Positions 27,437-36,353 of a stretch of DNA of 64,000 nt are shown in pieces (the stretch's first letter is position 1; each line of letters starts with the position of its first letter). The stretch lies in assembly GCA_030148025.1 (NCBI GenBank), contig JASBUG010000033.1, positions 57,682 through 121,681 of the forward strand, written 5' to 3'. The position numbers and the translations under genes are program-made. Source of the DNA: Flavobacteriaceae bacterium (GTDB lineage: Bacteria > Bacteroidota > Bacteroidia > Flavobacteriales > Flavobacteriaceae). The notes under the pieces are model-generated. The model was given only the letters and a program-made list of their open reading frames with translations. It was not told where the DNA came from and did no database searches.

Positions 27437-28789
27437 TTAATCAGCATATTTTTCATCCATTTCAAAGTCTTCCATGAACTTGGTTGTATAGTTTCCAGAT
27501 AAATAATCTGGATTATCCATTAACTGTCTATGGAATGGAATGGTCGTTTTAATACCTTCAATTATAAACTCATCAAGTGCACGCTTCATTTTATGAATAG
27601 CCTCTTCACGTGTTTGTGCAGTAGTGATCAATTTAGCGATCATTGAATCATAATTTGGCGGAATAGAATATCCAGCATATACATGTGTATCTAAACGCAC
27701 TCCATGTCCTCCCGGAGCGTGTAATGTGGTAATCTTTCCTGGAGAAGGCCTGAAGTCATTAAACGGATCTTCAGCATTAATTCTACATTCTATAGAGTGT
27801 AGGTTTGGCGTATAGTGTTTTCCAGAAATTGGCACACCTGCCGCTACTAATATTTGTTCACGTATTAAATCGAAATCAATTACTTGTTCTGTAATTGGGT
27901 GCTCTACCTGAATACGTGTATTCATTTCCATGAAATAGAAATTACGGTGTTTATCTACCAAAAACTCTACTGTTCCAGCTCCTTCATACTTAATATATTC
28001 AGCAGCTCTAACTGCTGCCTTACCCATTTCTTCACGTAATTCGTCAGTCATAAAAGGCGAAGGCACTTCTTCTGTTAATTTTTGATGACGACGTTGTACA
28101 GAACAGTCTCTTTCTGATAAGTGACAAGCAACACCTCTAGAATCTCCAACAATTTGAATTTCGATATGACGTGGCTCTTCAATAAGTTTTTCCATGTACA
28201 TATCATCATTTCCAAAAGCAGCTTTAGATTCCTGACGCGCAGAGTCCCATGCATCTTTTAGATCTTCTTGCTTCCATACAGCGCGCATTCCTTTACCTCC
28301 ACCTCCAGCAGATGCTTTTAACATTACAGGGTATCCTGTTTCTTCAGCTAACTTCTCACACTCTTCGTATGATTCTATTACACCGTCACTACCAGGTACG
28401 CAAGGTACGCCAGCAGCTTTCATAGTTGCTTTAGCGTTTGCCTTATCTCCCATTTTGTTGATCATTTCAGCCGAAGCTCCAATGAACTTTATATCATGCT
28501 CTTCACATATTTTAGAAAACTTTGCATTTTCAGACAAAAACCCATATCCCGGGTGAATCGCATCTGCATTTGTAATTTCTGCAGCAGCAATAATATTAGC
28601 CATTTTTAAATACGACTCATTACTTGGTGCTGGTCCTATACAAACTGCTTCGTCTGCAAACTTTACGTGAAGACTTTCGGCATCAGCAGTAGAATATACT
28701 GCTACCGTTTTTACTCCCATTTCCTTACAGGTTCTAATAACACGTAGTGCTATTTCACCTCTATTGGCTACTAATATTTTTTTGAACAT
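27437..28789 (-). CDS. accC: acetyl-CoA carboxylase, biotin carboxylase subunit
   Basis: A 450-residue ATP-grasp enzyme that carboxylates biotin on AccB, the first step of fatty-acid synthesis. It begins [16 protein letters not shown]. The glycine-rich ATP loop is [11 protein letters not shown], and the active-site segments [15 protein letters not shown] and [14 protein letters not shown] are intact. The start at 28789 is chosen because homologues begin at MFKKI; the frame extends 10 codons further without conserved sequence. It follows accB with an 84-bp repeat-containing gap. Confidence 0.95.
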   Translation of the reverse strand: MFKKILVANRGEIALRVIRTCKEMGVKTVAVYSTADAESLHVKFADEAVCIGPAPSNESYLKMANIIAAAEITNADAIHPGYGFLSENAKFSKICEEHDIKFIGASAEMINKMGDKANAKATMKAAGVPCVPGSDGVIESYEECEKLAEETGYPVMLKASAGGGGKGMRAVWKQEDLKDAWDSARQESKAAFGNDDMYMEKLIEEPRHIEIQIVGDSRGVACHLSERDCSVQRRHQKLTEEVPSPFMTDELREEMGKAAVRAAEYIKYEGAGTVEFLVDKHRNFYFMEMNTRIQVEHPITEQVIDFDLIREQILVAAGVPISGKHYTPNLHSIECRINAEDPFNDFRPSPGKITTLHAPGGHGVRLDTHVYAGYSIPPNYDSMIAKLITTAQTREEAIHKMKRALDEFIIEGIKTTIPFHRQLMDNPDYLSGNYTTKFMEDFEMDEKYAD

Positions 28790-28807
28790 AACGTTGTCTT
28801 TAAAAAT

Positions 28808-28834
28808 TTCAAATTCCAAGATTCAAATTCCAAG
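28808..28834. repeat. 14-bp period tandem repeat between accB and accC
   Basis: TTCAAATTCCAAG occurs at 28808-28820 and again at 28822-28834, followed by a partly complementary TTTTGGATTTTGAG. The spacer lies inside the accB-accC operon. Confidence 0.6.
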
Positions 28835-28873
28835 TTTTGGATTTTGAGATTTGTCCTTCGGAATTTTTAATGG

Positions 28874-29359
28874 TTATGATGGGTCAACCAAAAATAATGG
28901 TTGGTCAAACTCTACTGGTGAAGCATCATCCACCAATATTTTTACAATCTTTCCAGAAACTTCAGATTCTATTTCGTTGAAAAGTTTCATTGCCTCAATA
29001 ATGCAAAGCACATCACCTTCAGCAATAGTTTGTCCTACTTCAACAAATAGCGGTTTGTCTGGTGCTGGTTTTCTATAGAAAGTACCTATTATAGGTGATT
29101 TTACAGTAATATATTTTGAGTCGTCCTCTGCTGGTGCGGCTGGTGTGTCAGCAGGAGTTGGTGTTGCCGCAGCTGCAGGAGCTACTGGTGTTACCGCCTG
29201 TGGCATTTGTGCCGCTACAGGAACTTGCTGAACTATTGTGGTTTCAGAATCTGATCCTGTTCTAATGGTGATCTTCACATCATCCATCTCTAATTTAACC
29301 TCGCTTGCTCCTGATTTGGCTACAAACTTGATTAAGTTTTGAATCTCTTTTAAATCCAT
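28874..29359 (-). CDS. accB: acetyl-CoA carboxylase biotin carboxyl carrier protein
   Basis: A 161-residue protein with an N-terminal helical segment ([15 protein letters not shown]), a Pro/Ala-rich linker (about 50-78) and a biotinyl domain (82-161). The biotinylated lysine is K125 in [11 protein letters not shown]. It carries carboxybiotin between AccC and the carboxyltransferase. Between fabH and accC on the same strand. Confidence 0.95.
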   Translation of the reverse strand: MDLKEIQNLIKFVAKSGASEVKLEMDDVKITIRTGSDSETTIVQQVPVAAQMPQAVTPVAPAAAATPTPADTPAAPAEDDSKYITVKSPIIGTFYRKPAPDKPLFVEVGQTIAEGDVLCIIEAMKLFNEIESEVSGKIVKILVDDASPVEFDQPLFLVDPS

Positions 29360-29388
29360 AATTAAGCTATTTAATTTAGTTAGTTTAG

Positions 29389-30384
29389 TTAAGAGTTATA
29401 AGCCCATTTTAAATAAATTGAGCCCCAAGTAAATCCACCTCCAAAAGCAGCAAAAATAATATTGTCTCCTTTTTTAAGTTGTGATTCGTAGTCATGTAAA
29501 AGTAACGGTAGTGTGGCAGATGTAGTATTGCCATACTTTTGAATATTCATCATTACTTTATTTTCGTCTAATTCTATACGATTAGCCGTAGCGTCAATAA
29601 TTCGCTTATTAGCTTGATGAGCCGCTAACCAAGCAACGTCATCTTTCGTAAGGTTATTTCTTTCTAATATTTTAACGGCTACATCGGCCATATTGAAGAC
29701 TGCATTTTTAAACACAGTTTTTCCATCTTGAAAAACAAAATGTTCTCCATTTTTTAGCGCTTCCTCTGTCATAGGATACGATGAGCCTCCATATTTTGCT
29801 TGTAAGAACTCTCTACCCTCACCACTGCTTCTAAGGTATTCATCTTGAAGCCCCAGACCTTCTTCATTTGGTTCAAATAATACAGCGCCACCACCATCAC
29901 CAAAAATGATACATGTAGCTCGATCTTCATAGTTAATCATTGATGAATTCTTGTCGGCGCCAATTAAAAGTACTTTTTTATATCTACCAGACTCAATAAA
30001 GCTCGATGCTACAGACATTCCATAAAGGAAGCTTGAACAAGCAGCTTCAAGATCGAAAGAAAAGGCATTTGTTGCTCCAATAGATGTAGCTGTATAAGCT
30101 GCTGTAGAAGCTGCTTTCATATCTGGCGTTGCCGTTGCTACAATTACTAATTCTATTTCCTTTGGGTCTAAGCCTTTTTTGTTTATTAGGTCTTCGGCGG
30201 CTTTAATAGCTAGAAAAGAGGTTCCTTTACCTTCTTCTTTAAGAATTCTACGTTCTTTAATTCCTGTTCTAGTGGTAATCCATTCATCATTAGTGTCGAC
30301 CATTGTTTCCAAAATTTGGTTGGTTAACACATACTCAGGCACATATGCACCAACAGCGGTTATAGCTGCTGTTATCTTACTCAT
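29389..30384 (-). CDS. fabH: beta-ketoacyl-ACP synthase III
   Basis: A 331-residue enzyme that condenses acetyl-CoA or a branched acyl-CoA with malonyl-ACP to start fatty-acid synthesis. The catalytic triad is C116 ([11 protein letters not shown]), H256 (AAHQANKRI) and N286 (YGNTTSA). Order yceD-rpmF-fabH-accB-accC on one strand is the conserved flavobacterial block. A terminator follows rpmF, so fabH probably has its own promoter, and a 9-bp inverted repeat lies in that gap. Confidence 0.95.
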   Translation of the reverse strand: MSKITAAITAVGAYVPEYVLTNQILETMVDTNDEWITTRTGIKERRILKEEGKGTSFLAIKAAEDLINKKGLDPKEIELVIVATATPDMKAASTAAYTATSIGATNAFSFDLEAACSSFLYGMSVASSFIESGRYKKVLLIGADKNSSMINYEDRATCIIFGDGGGAVLFEPNEEGLGLQDEYLRSSGEGREFLQAKYGGSSYPMTEEALKNGEHFVFQDGKTVFKNAVFNMADVAVKILERNNLTKDDVAWLAAHQANKRIIDATANRIELDENKVMMNIQKYGNTTSATLPLLLHDYESQLKKGDNIIFAAFGGGFTWGSIYLKWAYNS

Positions 30385-30452
30385 AGTTTAGTTTTAGTTT
30401 GAACAAAATTTCATCAAAATCGGGCTTAAATAGCCAAAAACGCGACGAAAAT

Positions 30453-30475
30453 ACCATATTTTGGTCAAATATGGT
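30453..30475. promoter_or_regulatory. 9-bp inverted repeat upstream of fabH
   Basis: ACCATATTT (30453-30461) and AAATATGGT (30467-30475) are perfect complements with a 5-bp spacer, TGGTC. They lie 69-91 bp upstream of the fabH start and downstream of the rpmF terminator. This could be an operator for a regulator of fatty-acid genes; no T-tract is present, so it is not a terminator. Confidence 0.45.
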
Positions 30476-30513
30476 GCAAAATAGGGTGTTTTTGACTTCT
30501 ATAAAAATATATC

Positions 30514-30541
30514 ATAAAAAAAACGCTCACATGTGAGCGCT
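30514..30541 (-). terminator. intrinsic terminator after rpmF
   Basis: The palindrome CGCTCACATGTGAGCG is followed on the minus strand by an eight-base T tract, 22 bp beyond the rpmF stop. Confidence 0.8.
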
Positions 30542-30563
30542 TTATTATATGCTTGCATAATAC

Positions 30564-30764
30564 TTATGCTAAATTTTCGTCTTGAGAATTGTCGATCAAC
30601 ACTTGACCTCTATAGTAAAGCTTCCCTTCATGCCAGTGAGCTCTATGGTATAAGTGTGCTTCTCCTGTTGTAGGACACGTAGCAATCTGTGGCGTAGTTG
30701 CTTTATAATGTGTTCTTCTCTTATCTCTTCTAGTTTTCGAGATTTTTCTTTTAGGATGTGCCAT
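30564..30764 (-). CDS. rpmF: 50S ribosomal protein L32
   Basis: A 66-residue basic protein. The N-terminus [21 protein letters not shown] is diagnostic. Only one Cys remains ([10 protein letters not shown]), so this is the zinc-free type. It lies 8 bp after yceD, its usual partner. Confidence 0.96.
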   Translation of the reverse strand: MAHPKRKISKTRRDKRRTHYKATTPQIATCPTTGEAHLYHRAHWHEGKLYYRGQVLIDNSQDENLA

Positions 30765-30772
30765 TTTCTATA

Positions 30773-31318
30773 TTATTTATCCGTTAATAGTTTCTTTAAT
30801 GTATTCCATCGAGGATCAACCTCCTCGCTTTCATCTTTATCTTCTATGCCTTTAGGGCTTAGTTCTTCTAACCTATCAAGTATTTCAGAATTTAAAGTGC
30901 CATCTTTTACTCCCGGATGTATCCTTTTTAAAGGTACCGAAAGCACTATAAGCTCGTAAATATATTGTGCAATATTAATTTCGTACTCTCCATGAGGAAT
31001 AATTAATATTTCTTCGTTTTCGTCATTATATTCTTGACCAAACTTAACCACCAGATCAAAACTATTACTAAGATCCTGATCAAAAGGCTCGTTTGTTAGA
31101 TCACAGTGTACATTTACTGATCCTGATACCTGAAAATGTAGTTCTAATAATGTTGTTTTTTTGTTTAAAACAACTTCTACATTAACGTTTGCATCATTAA
31201 ACTCTTCATACTCAAAATGTTCAAAGAACGAATTCTCTATCTTATAATCGAAATTATGCTCTCCTTCCTTTAATCCTACAAACTGAATTGTAAAGTCTTT
31301 CAATAGCTTCATCTTCAC
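30773..31318 (-). CDS. yceD: YceD family (DUF177) protein
   Basis: A 181-residue protein of the YceD/DUF177 family, which is linked to 23S rRNA or L32 accumulation and is generally encoded before rpmF. It has the central beta segment and VHCDLTNEPFDQDL, the position of the family Cys motif, then an acidic C-terminus with DPRWNTLKKL. Two start codons are possible (31318 and 31312); the promoter element at 31335-31342 allows either. Confidence 0.87.
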   Translation of the reverse strand: MKMKLLKDFTIQFVGLKEGEHNFDYKIENSFFEHFEYEEFNDANVNVEVVLNKKTTLLELHFQVSGSVNVHCDLTNEPFDQDLSNSFDLVVKFGQEYNDENEEILIIPHGEYEINIAQYIYELIVLSVPLKRIHPGVKDGTLNSEILDRLEELSPKGIEDKDESEEVDPRWNTLKKLLTDK

Positions 31319-31334
31319 ATTTATTTCGAGCGTG

Positions 31335-31342
31335 CAAATATA
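31335..31342 (-). promoter_or_regulatory. -7 element for yceD-rpmF
   Basis: On the minus strand TATATTTG matches TAnnTTTG, 17 bp upstream of the first yceD ATG. Confidence 0.5.
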
Positions 31343-31385
31343 TAAAATTTTATTTAGCTTATGTAGGTTATAAACATTTTTTTGT

Positions 31386-32432
31386 TTATATCTTTTGCGT
31401 TTGTTTTTGCAATGGATTACTATTTAATTTTTCGAACCCATTTCTATTTTTAAAAATTTGAATGCCAGCAAATAAAGCTTCTTTAAAAGAACCATTATCT
31501 GCCTCTCCTTTTCCTGCAATTTCATAAGCTGTTCCATGGTCTGGTGATGTTCTTACTCTATTTAAGCCAGCTGTAAAATTAACCCCTTGACCAAATGATA
31601 AAGTTTTAAATGGAATTAATCCCTGATCGTGATAGGCAGCTACAATAGCATCGAAGTTTTTATAATTGTTCGAGCCAAAAAAGCTGTCTGCCGAATATGG
31701 TCCGAAAACCAGCTTCCCAGACTTTCTAATATCAACAAGAGTAGGTCTTAGTATATCGTCATCTTCTTTTCCAATAACACCATTATCGCCAGTGTGTGGA
31801 TTGATACCTAGTATAGCTATCTTTGGTTTTCTTATACCGAAATCTTTTATAAGTGTAGAATGAATTGTGTCTATCTTTGTCCGTATTAATTCGTTAGAAA
31901 TTTTTGAAGACACATCACTTACTGGTACATGGTCTGTTAACAATCCAACCTTTAGGCCTTCTGTTACCATAAACATAAGCCCATTTCCTTCTAATTGCTC
32001 AGATAAATAATCTGTATGCCCTGGAAATTTGAATTCCTGAGACTGAATATTATGCTTGTTTATTGGAGCTGTAACTAAAACATCTATCAATCCTTTTTTC
32101 AGATCATTTGTAGCGGCTTTGAACGACTTAATAGCTAATTCTCCAATTTTTGGATCTTCTTTTCCAAACTCAATACTTACATTATCTCTCCAAACATTTA
32201 AAACATTTACTTTTGCATGTTGAATTTGTTTTACATTTTGAATGCTATGAAAGTTAATATTGCTTTTAAAATGCTTTTTTAGAAAAGACATTGTTTTTAT
32301 TGATGCATATATTATAGGCGTGCAAAATTCTAAAATTCGGTTGTCTTCAAAGGTTTTAAGAATTATCTCCCCTCCAATTCCATTCAAATCTCCGATAGAA
32401 ATACCTACCGTTATTTTTTCTTCTTTTCTCAT
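31386..32432 (-). CDS. pdxA: 4-hydroxythreonine-4-phosphate dehydrogenase
   Basis: A 348-residue NAD-dependent enzyme of pyridoxal-phosphate synthesis. It has GISIGDLNGIGGE at the N-terminus, TAPINKHNIQ, FPGHTDYL, the metal-site AAYHDQGLIPFK, and TSPDHGTAYEIAGKG near the C-terminus. The start is placed at 32432 (MRKEEK), because the longer frame would begin inside the -7 element at 32469-32476. Divergent from ribE. Confidence 0.93.
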   Translation of the reverse strand: MRKEEKITVGISIGDLNGIGGEIILKTFEDNRILEFCTPIIYASIKTMSFLKKHFKSNINFHSIQNVKQIQHAKVNVLNVWRDNVSIEFGKEDPKIGELAIKSFKAATNDLKKGLIDVLVTAPINKHNIQSQEFKFPGHTDYLSEQLEGNGLMFMVTEGLKVGLLTDHVPVSDVSSKISNELIRTKIDTIHSTLIKDFGIRKPKIAILGINPHTGDNGVIGKEDDDILRPTLVDIRKSGKLVFGPYSADSFFGSNNYKNFDAIVAAYHDQGLIPFKTLSFGQGVNFTAGLNRVRTSPDHGTAYEIAGKGEADNGSFKEALFAGIQIFKNRNGFEKLNSNPLQKQTQKI

Positions 32433-32468
32433 TAAGAATGATGAGTTTTGTTTGTAATTTTGATATCG

Positions 32469-32476
32469 CAAATTTA
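32469..32476 (-). promoter_or_regulatory. -7 element for pdxA
   Basis: On the minus strand TAAATTTG matches TAnnTTTG, 37 bp upstream of the chosen pdxA start. Confidence 0.5.
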
Positions 32477-32493
32477 ATTAAATTAACAATAGT

Positions 32494-33084
32494 ATGTTTA
32501 CAGGAATAATCGAAAGTATCGGAACTGTAAAAAGTTTAAAAAAAGAACAAGAAAATCTTCATATAACTATTGATAGCAATATTACTCCTGAGCTAAAAAT
32601 CGATCAAAGTGTTGCCCATAATGGGGTTTGTTTAACAGTAATTGATATTAGTAAAAACTGCTATACTGTAACTGCAATTAAGGAAACCCTTGATAAAACC
32701 AATATTGGTGAGCTGGATATAAATAGCAAAGTTAATTTAGAAAGAGCTATGAAACTTGGCGACCGTTTAGATGGACATATTGTACAGGGCCATGTTGATC
32801 AAGTTGCGACTTGTATTGACATTGATGAGCAAGAAGGTAGCTGGTTATTTACTTTTGAATATGATGATGCTCTGGGAAATATGACTATTGAAAAAGGTTC
32901 AATTACAGTAAATGGTGTGAGTTTAACAGTAGTAAATTCTAAAAAGAATGCTTTTAGTGTAGCTATTATTCCGTATACTTATAACCATACCAACTTTAAC
33001 TCTTTTAAGAGAGGAACTGTAGTTAATCTAGAATTTGATGTGATTGGAAAATATGTAACGCGATTACAAGATTTAAGATCTTAA
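32494..33084 (+). CDS. ribE: riboflavin synthase, alpha chain
   Basis: A 196-residue enzyme that dismutates 6,7-dimethyl-8-ribityllumazine to riboflavin. It has two homologous beta-barrel halves: MFTGIIESIG starts the first, and DGHIVQGHVDQVA with SITVNGVSLTVV the second. The N-terminal MFTGI is the conserved active-site segment. I see no FMN riboswitch upstream; the 61-bp gap to pdxA is too short. Its stop overlaps the convergent gene by 4 bp. Confidence 0.94.
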   Translation: MFTGIIESIGTVKSLKKEQENLHITIDSNITPELKIDQSVAHNGVCLTVIDISKNCYTVTAIKETLDKTNIGELDINSKVNLERAMKLGDRLDGHIVQGHVDQVATCIDIDEQEGSWLFTFEYDDALGNMTIEKGSITVNGVSLTVVNSKKNAFSVAIIPYTYNHTNFNSFKRGTVVNLEFDVIGKYVTRLQDLRS

Positions 33085-33266
33085 CTGGTTTTAGCTAAAT
33101 CCCATTTCTTTTTTATACCATATAAAAGCCCAATAATAAGAATAAATAAAACAGCATTATCTATAGGCAACCCTGGCGGTGGTGGCCCCATAGGCGGTGG
33201 TGGAGGCGCCTCCTGAACTGCATAAGCAGAAGTAACAAAAACAAATAATACTGGGGCTAATTTCAT
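33081..33266 (-). CDS. proline-rich single-pass membrane protein, 61 aa
   Basis: Signal-like N-terminus (KLAPVLFVFVTSAYA), then a proline-rich stretch (residues 19-34, PPPPPMGPPPPG), a hydrophobic helix LPIDNAVLFILIIGLLYGI and a basic tail KKKW. The layout of short signal, P-rich linker, G-x-P-I-D-x-x and terminal helix is frequent in Flavobacteriaceae and recalls a sorting anchor. Function unknown. Confidence 0.7.
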   Translation of the reverse strand: MKLAPVLFVFVTSAYAVQEAPPPPPMGPPPPGLPIDNAVLFILIIGLLYGIKKKWDLAKTS

Positions 33267-33611
33267 TTTGTTTTTTGAATCATTTTGATGTAAAAGTATG
33301 AAAAAAAGCCAGTTATCAAAAGGAATGACATAAAAATCATCCTTGAACCGTTAAAAAACATCGACGAAATGCATGTTTCTGTAAGTTTTAACAACGACTA
33401 ATCCCTAATTTATTTTATCAAAAGAGTTGTCCCAATTGACAATAAGAGAACTCTTTTTTATCCCTATTATTATGCGAAAATAACGTATGTGTGTATTTTC
33501 TGCAATTTTTATTTAAAATAATTTAGTTATAAGCGTGACTGTCATAAATTTAGAAAAACCTCATGATAATTTTATGTGTTATAGATTTTTAGTAAAAATA
33601 TACTCTAATAA
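33267..33611. other. 345-bp AT-rich intergenic region
   Basis: No credible gene. A dyad AGAGTT with AACTCT followed by T6 (about 33424-33458) may be a weak rightward terminator for ribE readthrough. The rest is AT-rich spacer between two leftward genes. I found no TAnnTTTG match clearly placed for the 61-aa gene. Confidence 0.5.
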
Positions 33612-35396
33612 TTATTGTTTTGTAATTTTTCCTGTGTAGATAATTTTATTAGCATCTTTAATCTTAAAAATGTAAAGCCCTGTTGAAAGATCAGATAGGT
33701 TTGATATTGACACCTTTGAATTGTATGTGTGAAGCTCACTTCTAAAATAGGTTTTTACTTTTTTTCCACTCATGTCGTAAATGGTTAATGAGAGATTCTT
33801 GTTGGTGAATTGAATATTACTTAAATCAACTAAAAATGAATCAAGAACTGGATTGGGGAATAACATAACCTTACTGTTGTTTTTTTTAACATCGTTAATA
33901 TTTAAAACCTCTCCTGAACCTTCAACTATCCTGTAAATATTGTTAACCCCTAGGTTTTGAAAGGTTTCTGTAAGTCCTGATGGCCAATTAACTTTTATTT
34001 CTTGAATATTAGAAGCATCTCCTAAGCCAAAATGCTGAGTAAAACTACTTTGCCCGCAATACCCGCTAGATGATGTAATTCTTCTTGTTTGCCAGATTTC
34101 TTTTCCGTTAATTGTTGATTTAAGCTCAACCTTCGCACCAACTGCAGAACCATTTGATGTGGTTCCTTCACACATTAACTTTACCCAATTCTTCCCGCTT
34201 CCAGTATTCTTATATAATGTGTTTGTTTGATTCTCAAGAATTGTATTGGCCAAAATAACATCGAGCCAACCATCATTATTGTAATCTCCAAAAGCACATC
34301 CAAACGTCCAACCTTCTTGATTTGCTAAAGCACTAGTGTTATCGACAGTAAAATTACCTTCACCATCATTTATATAAATAAAGTTTTTATTCTGACCATT
34401 TAAAAAAGCATTACAAACCATTAGATCTAAATCACCATCATTATCAAGATCACCAAAAGCCGATCCGTAAGAGTTTACTCTTGCCGAAGCAATAATAGAA
34501 GATGTTCTTTCTGTAAACGAACCATTATCATTAAAAAAGATTTGGTTTTTTTGCTCATTAGAATTGGCAACAAATAAATCAAAATCACCATCGTTATCTA
34601 TATCTGCCCAAGAACTTCCTGTTGATTCTCTTAAATCTTGAACTATAGAAAGATTTGTAATTTTTGTAAAAACATTAGCACCATCATTTCTATATAGAGA
34701 GTTCTTACTATTATTCTCGTTTGTTAAAAACAAGTCATTATCTCCATCATTATCATAATCAACCCAATCAACCGACCTTGTCCTTAAATTCTCTTCGGTG
34801 ATTGATAAGTTTGTTACTTTTTGAAAATTACTATCTCCCAAGTTAATGTAGCAGAGGTTTTTTAAACTTCCAGCACTATTAGTCACATAAAGGTCTAATA
34901 GTTGATCATTGTTAACATCAATCCATGTAGCTGTTTCAGAATATGTTAAATCCTGACCCATTGCAACTGTTGGCAAATAGCTAAATGTTCCAGTACCACT
35001 ACCTCTATAAAAATAATTTTTGTGTCCTACTCCATTGGCGCCATAGGTTACAACAAATCCATCAAGGTCACCATCATTATCACAATCTGCAAAACTAGCT
35101 CCATCAGATCTATCACCATCTGAGACTATTGGACTTCTGCTAGCTGCTGGTATAAAAGAACCATTTTGATTGTTTAAATACAACATGTTGTTTTGCCCAT
35201 TAAAAGGTCCATTAGTAATAAAAATATCATCCCAACCATCGCCGTTTAGGTCTATAAAATTAGCACTTCGAGATGCTGATGCTGGTGTTGAAAAAACCAA
35301 CTCGAATGTTTGAGCATTTGTAGTAGCAAATAGCAATAGTAAAACTGTTGTTGAACCAAGTCTAAACACGGATAATAAATTTCTTTTTAACCTCAT
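33612..35396 (-). CDS. FG-GAP/VCBS repeat protein with ASPIC/UnbV domain and T9SS type A sorting domain
   Basis: A 594-residue exported protein. The signal peptide ends FATTNAQ. Seven FG-GAP-like repeats carry D-x-D/N-x-D-G loops (DLNGDGWDDIF, DCDNDGDLDGF, DYDNDGDNDLF, DIDNDGDFDLF, DLDNDGDLDLM, DYNNDGWLDVI). The ASPIC/UnbV domain (about 415-485) ends WPSGLTETFQNLG. The T9SS C-terminal domain starts LFPNPVLDSFLV and ends GKITKQ. It is a paralogue of the protein at 22573 but lacks the N-terminal extra domain. It lies upstream of and divergent from a LytTR two-component pair. Confidence 0.88.
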   Translation of the reverse strand: MRLKRNLLSVFRLGSTTVLLLLFATTNAQTFELVFSTPASASRSANFIDLNGDGWDDIFITNGPFNGQNNMLYLNNQNGSFIPAASRSPIVSDGDRSDGASFADCDNDGDLDGFVVTYGANGVGHKNYFYRGSGTGTFSYLPTVAMGQDLTYSETATWIDVNNDQLLDLYVTNSAGSLKNLCYINLGDSNFQKVTNLSITEENLRTRSVDWVDYDNDGDNDLFLTNENNSKNSLYRNDGANVFTKITNLSIVQDLRESTGSSWADIDNDGDFDLFVANSNEQKNQIFFNDNGSFTERTSSIIASARVNSYGSAFGDLDNDGDLDLMVCNAFLNGQNKNFIYINDGEGNFTVDNTSALANQEGWTFGCAFGDYNNDGWLDVILANTILENQTNTLYKNTGSGKNWVKLMCEGTTSNGSAVGAKVELKSTINGKEIWQTRRITSSSGYCGQSSFTQHFGLGDASNIQEIKVNWPSGLTETFQNLGVNNIYRIVEGSGEVLNINDVKKNNSKVMLFPNPVLDSFLVDLSNIQFTNKNLSLTIYDMSGKKVKTYFRSELHTYNSKVSISNLSDLSTGLYIFKIKDANKIIYTGKITKQ

Positions 35397-35564
35397 AATC
35401 GCAATATTTTTTTGAATAAAACTAGTGCTGAAATAATAAGAGAATCAAAAAATGATATGAACAACTCAATACCTTCTATGTTTACAGTATTTGATGTTAT
35501 CAATATTTATTACATAACCCGAAATGTTTGTATATTTCATAAGTAATTAACTTAACTTGATTTA

Positions 35565-36344
35565 ATGAAAATACTTGTAGTTGACGATGAAGCTTTAGCT
35601 AGAAAACGAATTATTAAATTGCTAAAAGATTTTAAAGAATTTGACCTTCTTGAAGAGGCCTCGTCTGGGAAGGAGGCTCTAGAAATGATAAATATTACAA
35701 AACCTAATCTTGTTTTCTTAGATATTCAAATGACAGATATGTCTGGTTTTGATGTTCTACAGAAACTAGATCCAGTCAATATTCCTATAATAATATTTGT
35801 TACAGCTTATGATAATTTTGCGCTACAAGCATTTGATGCTCAAGCCATTGACTTCTTATTGAAACCGTACAAAGAAGAACGGTTTTTAAACGCCTTAAAT
35901 CGAGCAATAGCTCTTCACGAATTAAAGCAACAAGACCATTATAAGGAAAAGATTAGTGGCTTAATTGAATTTATAAACAAAGACGCTAAAACCTTTGAAA
36001 AGATTGATTACTTAAAAAAAATAGTTTTAAAATTATCTAAACGATATTATTTCATAGAAGTTGACGATATTGAATATATCCTATCATCTGCATCTTATGT
36101 AGAGATTGTTACCCATTCTAAAAAAAAGCACCTTTATCGTATTGCCATGACCGAATTAATAAAAAAGCTAGATCCTAAGGTATTTCAAAGAATAAACAGG
36201 TCTACAATAATAAACATCAATGATATAAAAGAAATTATTAGTGAAGGGTTTGGCGGTTTTAGTGTTGTAATGAAAAGTGGTGAATCTTTCTCATTATCTA
36301 AAATGTATAAAAACGCATTTTTAAAAACTTTAAAAATTAAATAA
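35565..36344 (+). CDS. LytTR-type response regulator
   Basis: A 259-residue regulator. The receiver domain (1-120) has the phospho-acceptor D53 in VFLDIQM and K100 in LLKPY. The LytTR DNA-binding domain (about 150-259) has IEYILSSASYVEIVT and the FQRINRSTIININDIKEI motif. It is followed after 9 bp by its sensor kinase gene. Targets are unknown; the divergent ASPIC gene is a candidate. Confidence 0.92.
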   Translation: MKILVVDDEALARKRIIKLLKDFKEFDLLEEASSGKEALEMINITKPNLVFLDIQMTDMSGFDVLQKLDPVNIPIIIFVTAYDNFALQAFDAQAIDFLLKPYKEERFLNALNRAIALHELKQQDHYKEKISGLIEFINKDAKTFEKIDYLKKIVLKLSKRYYFIEVDDIEYILSSASYVEIVTHSKKKHLYRIAMTELIKKLDPKVFQRINRSTIININDIKEIISEGFGGFSVVMKSGESFSLSKMYKNAFLKTLKIK

Positions 36345-36353
36345 GACTTATAA

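Noticed and set aside
32494..33084. FMN riboswitch for ribE
   Set aside because: The pdxA-ribE spacer is too short (61 bp) and lacks the RFN conserved helices.
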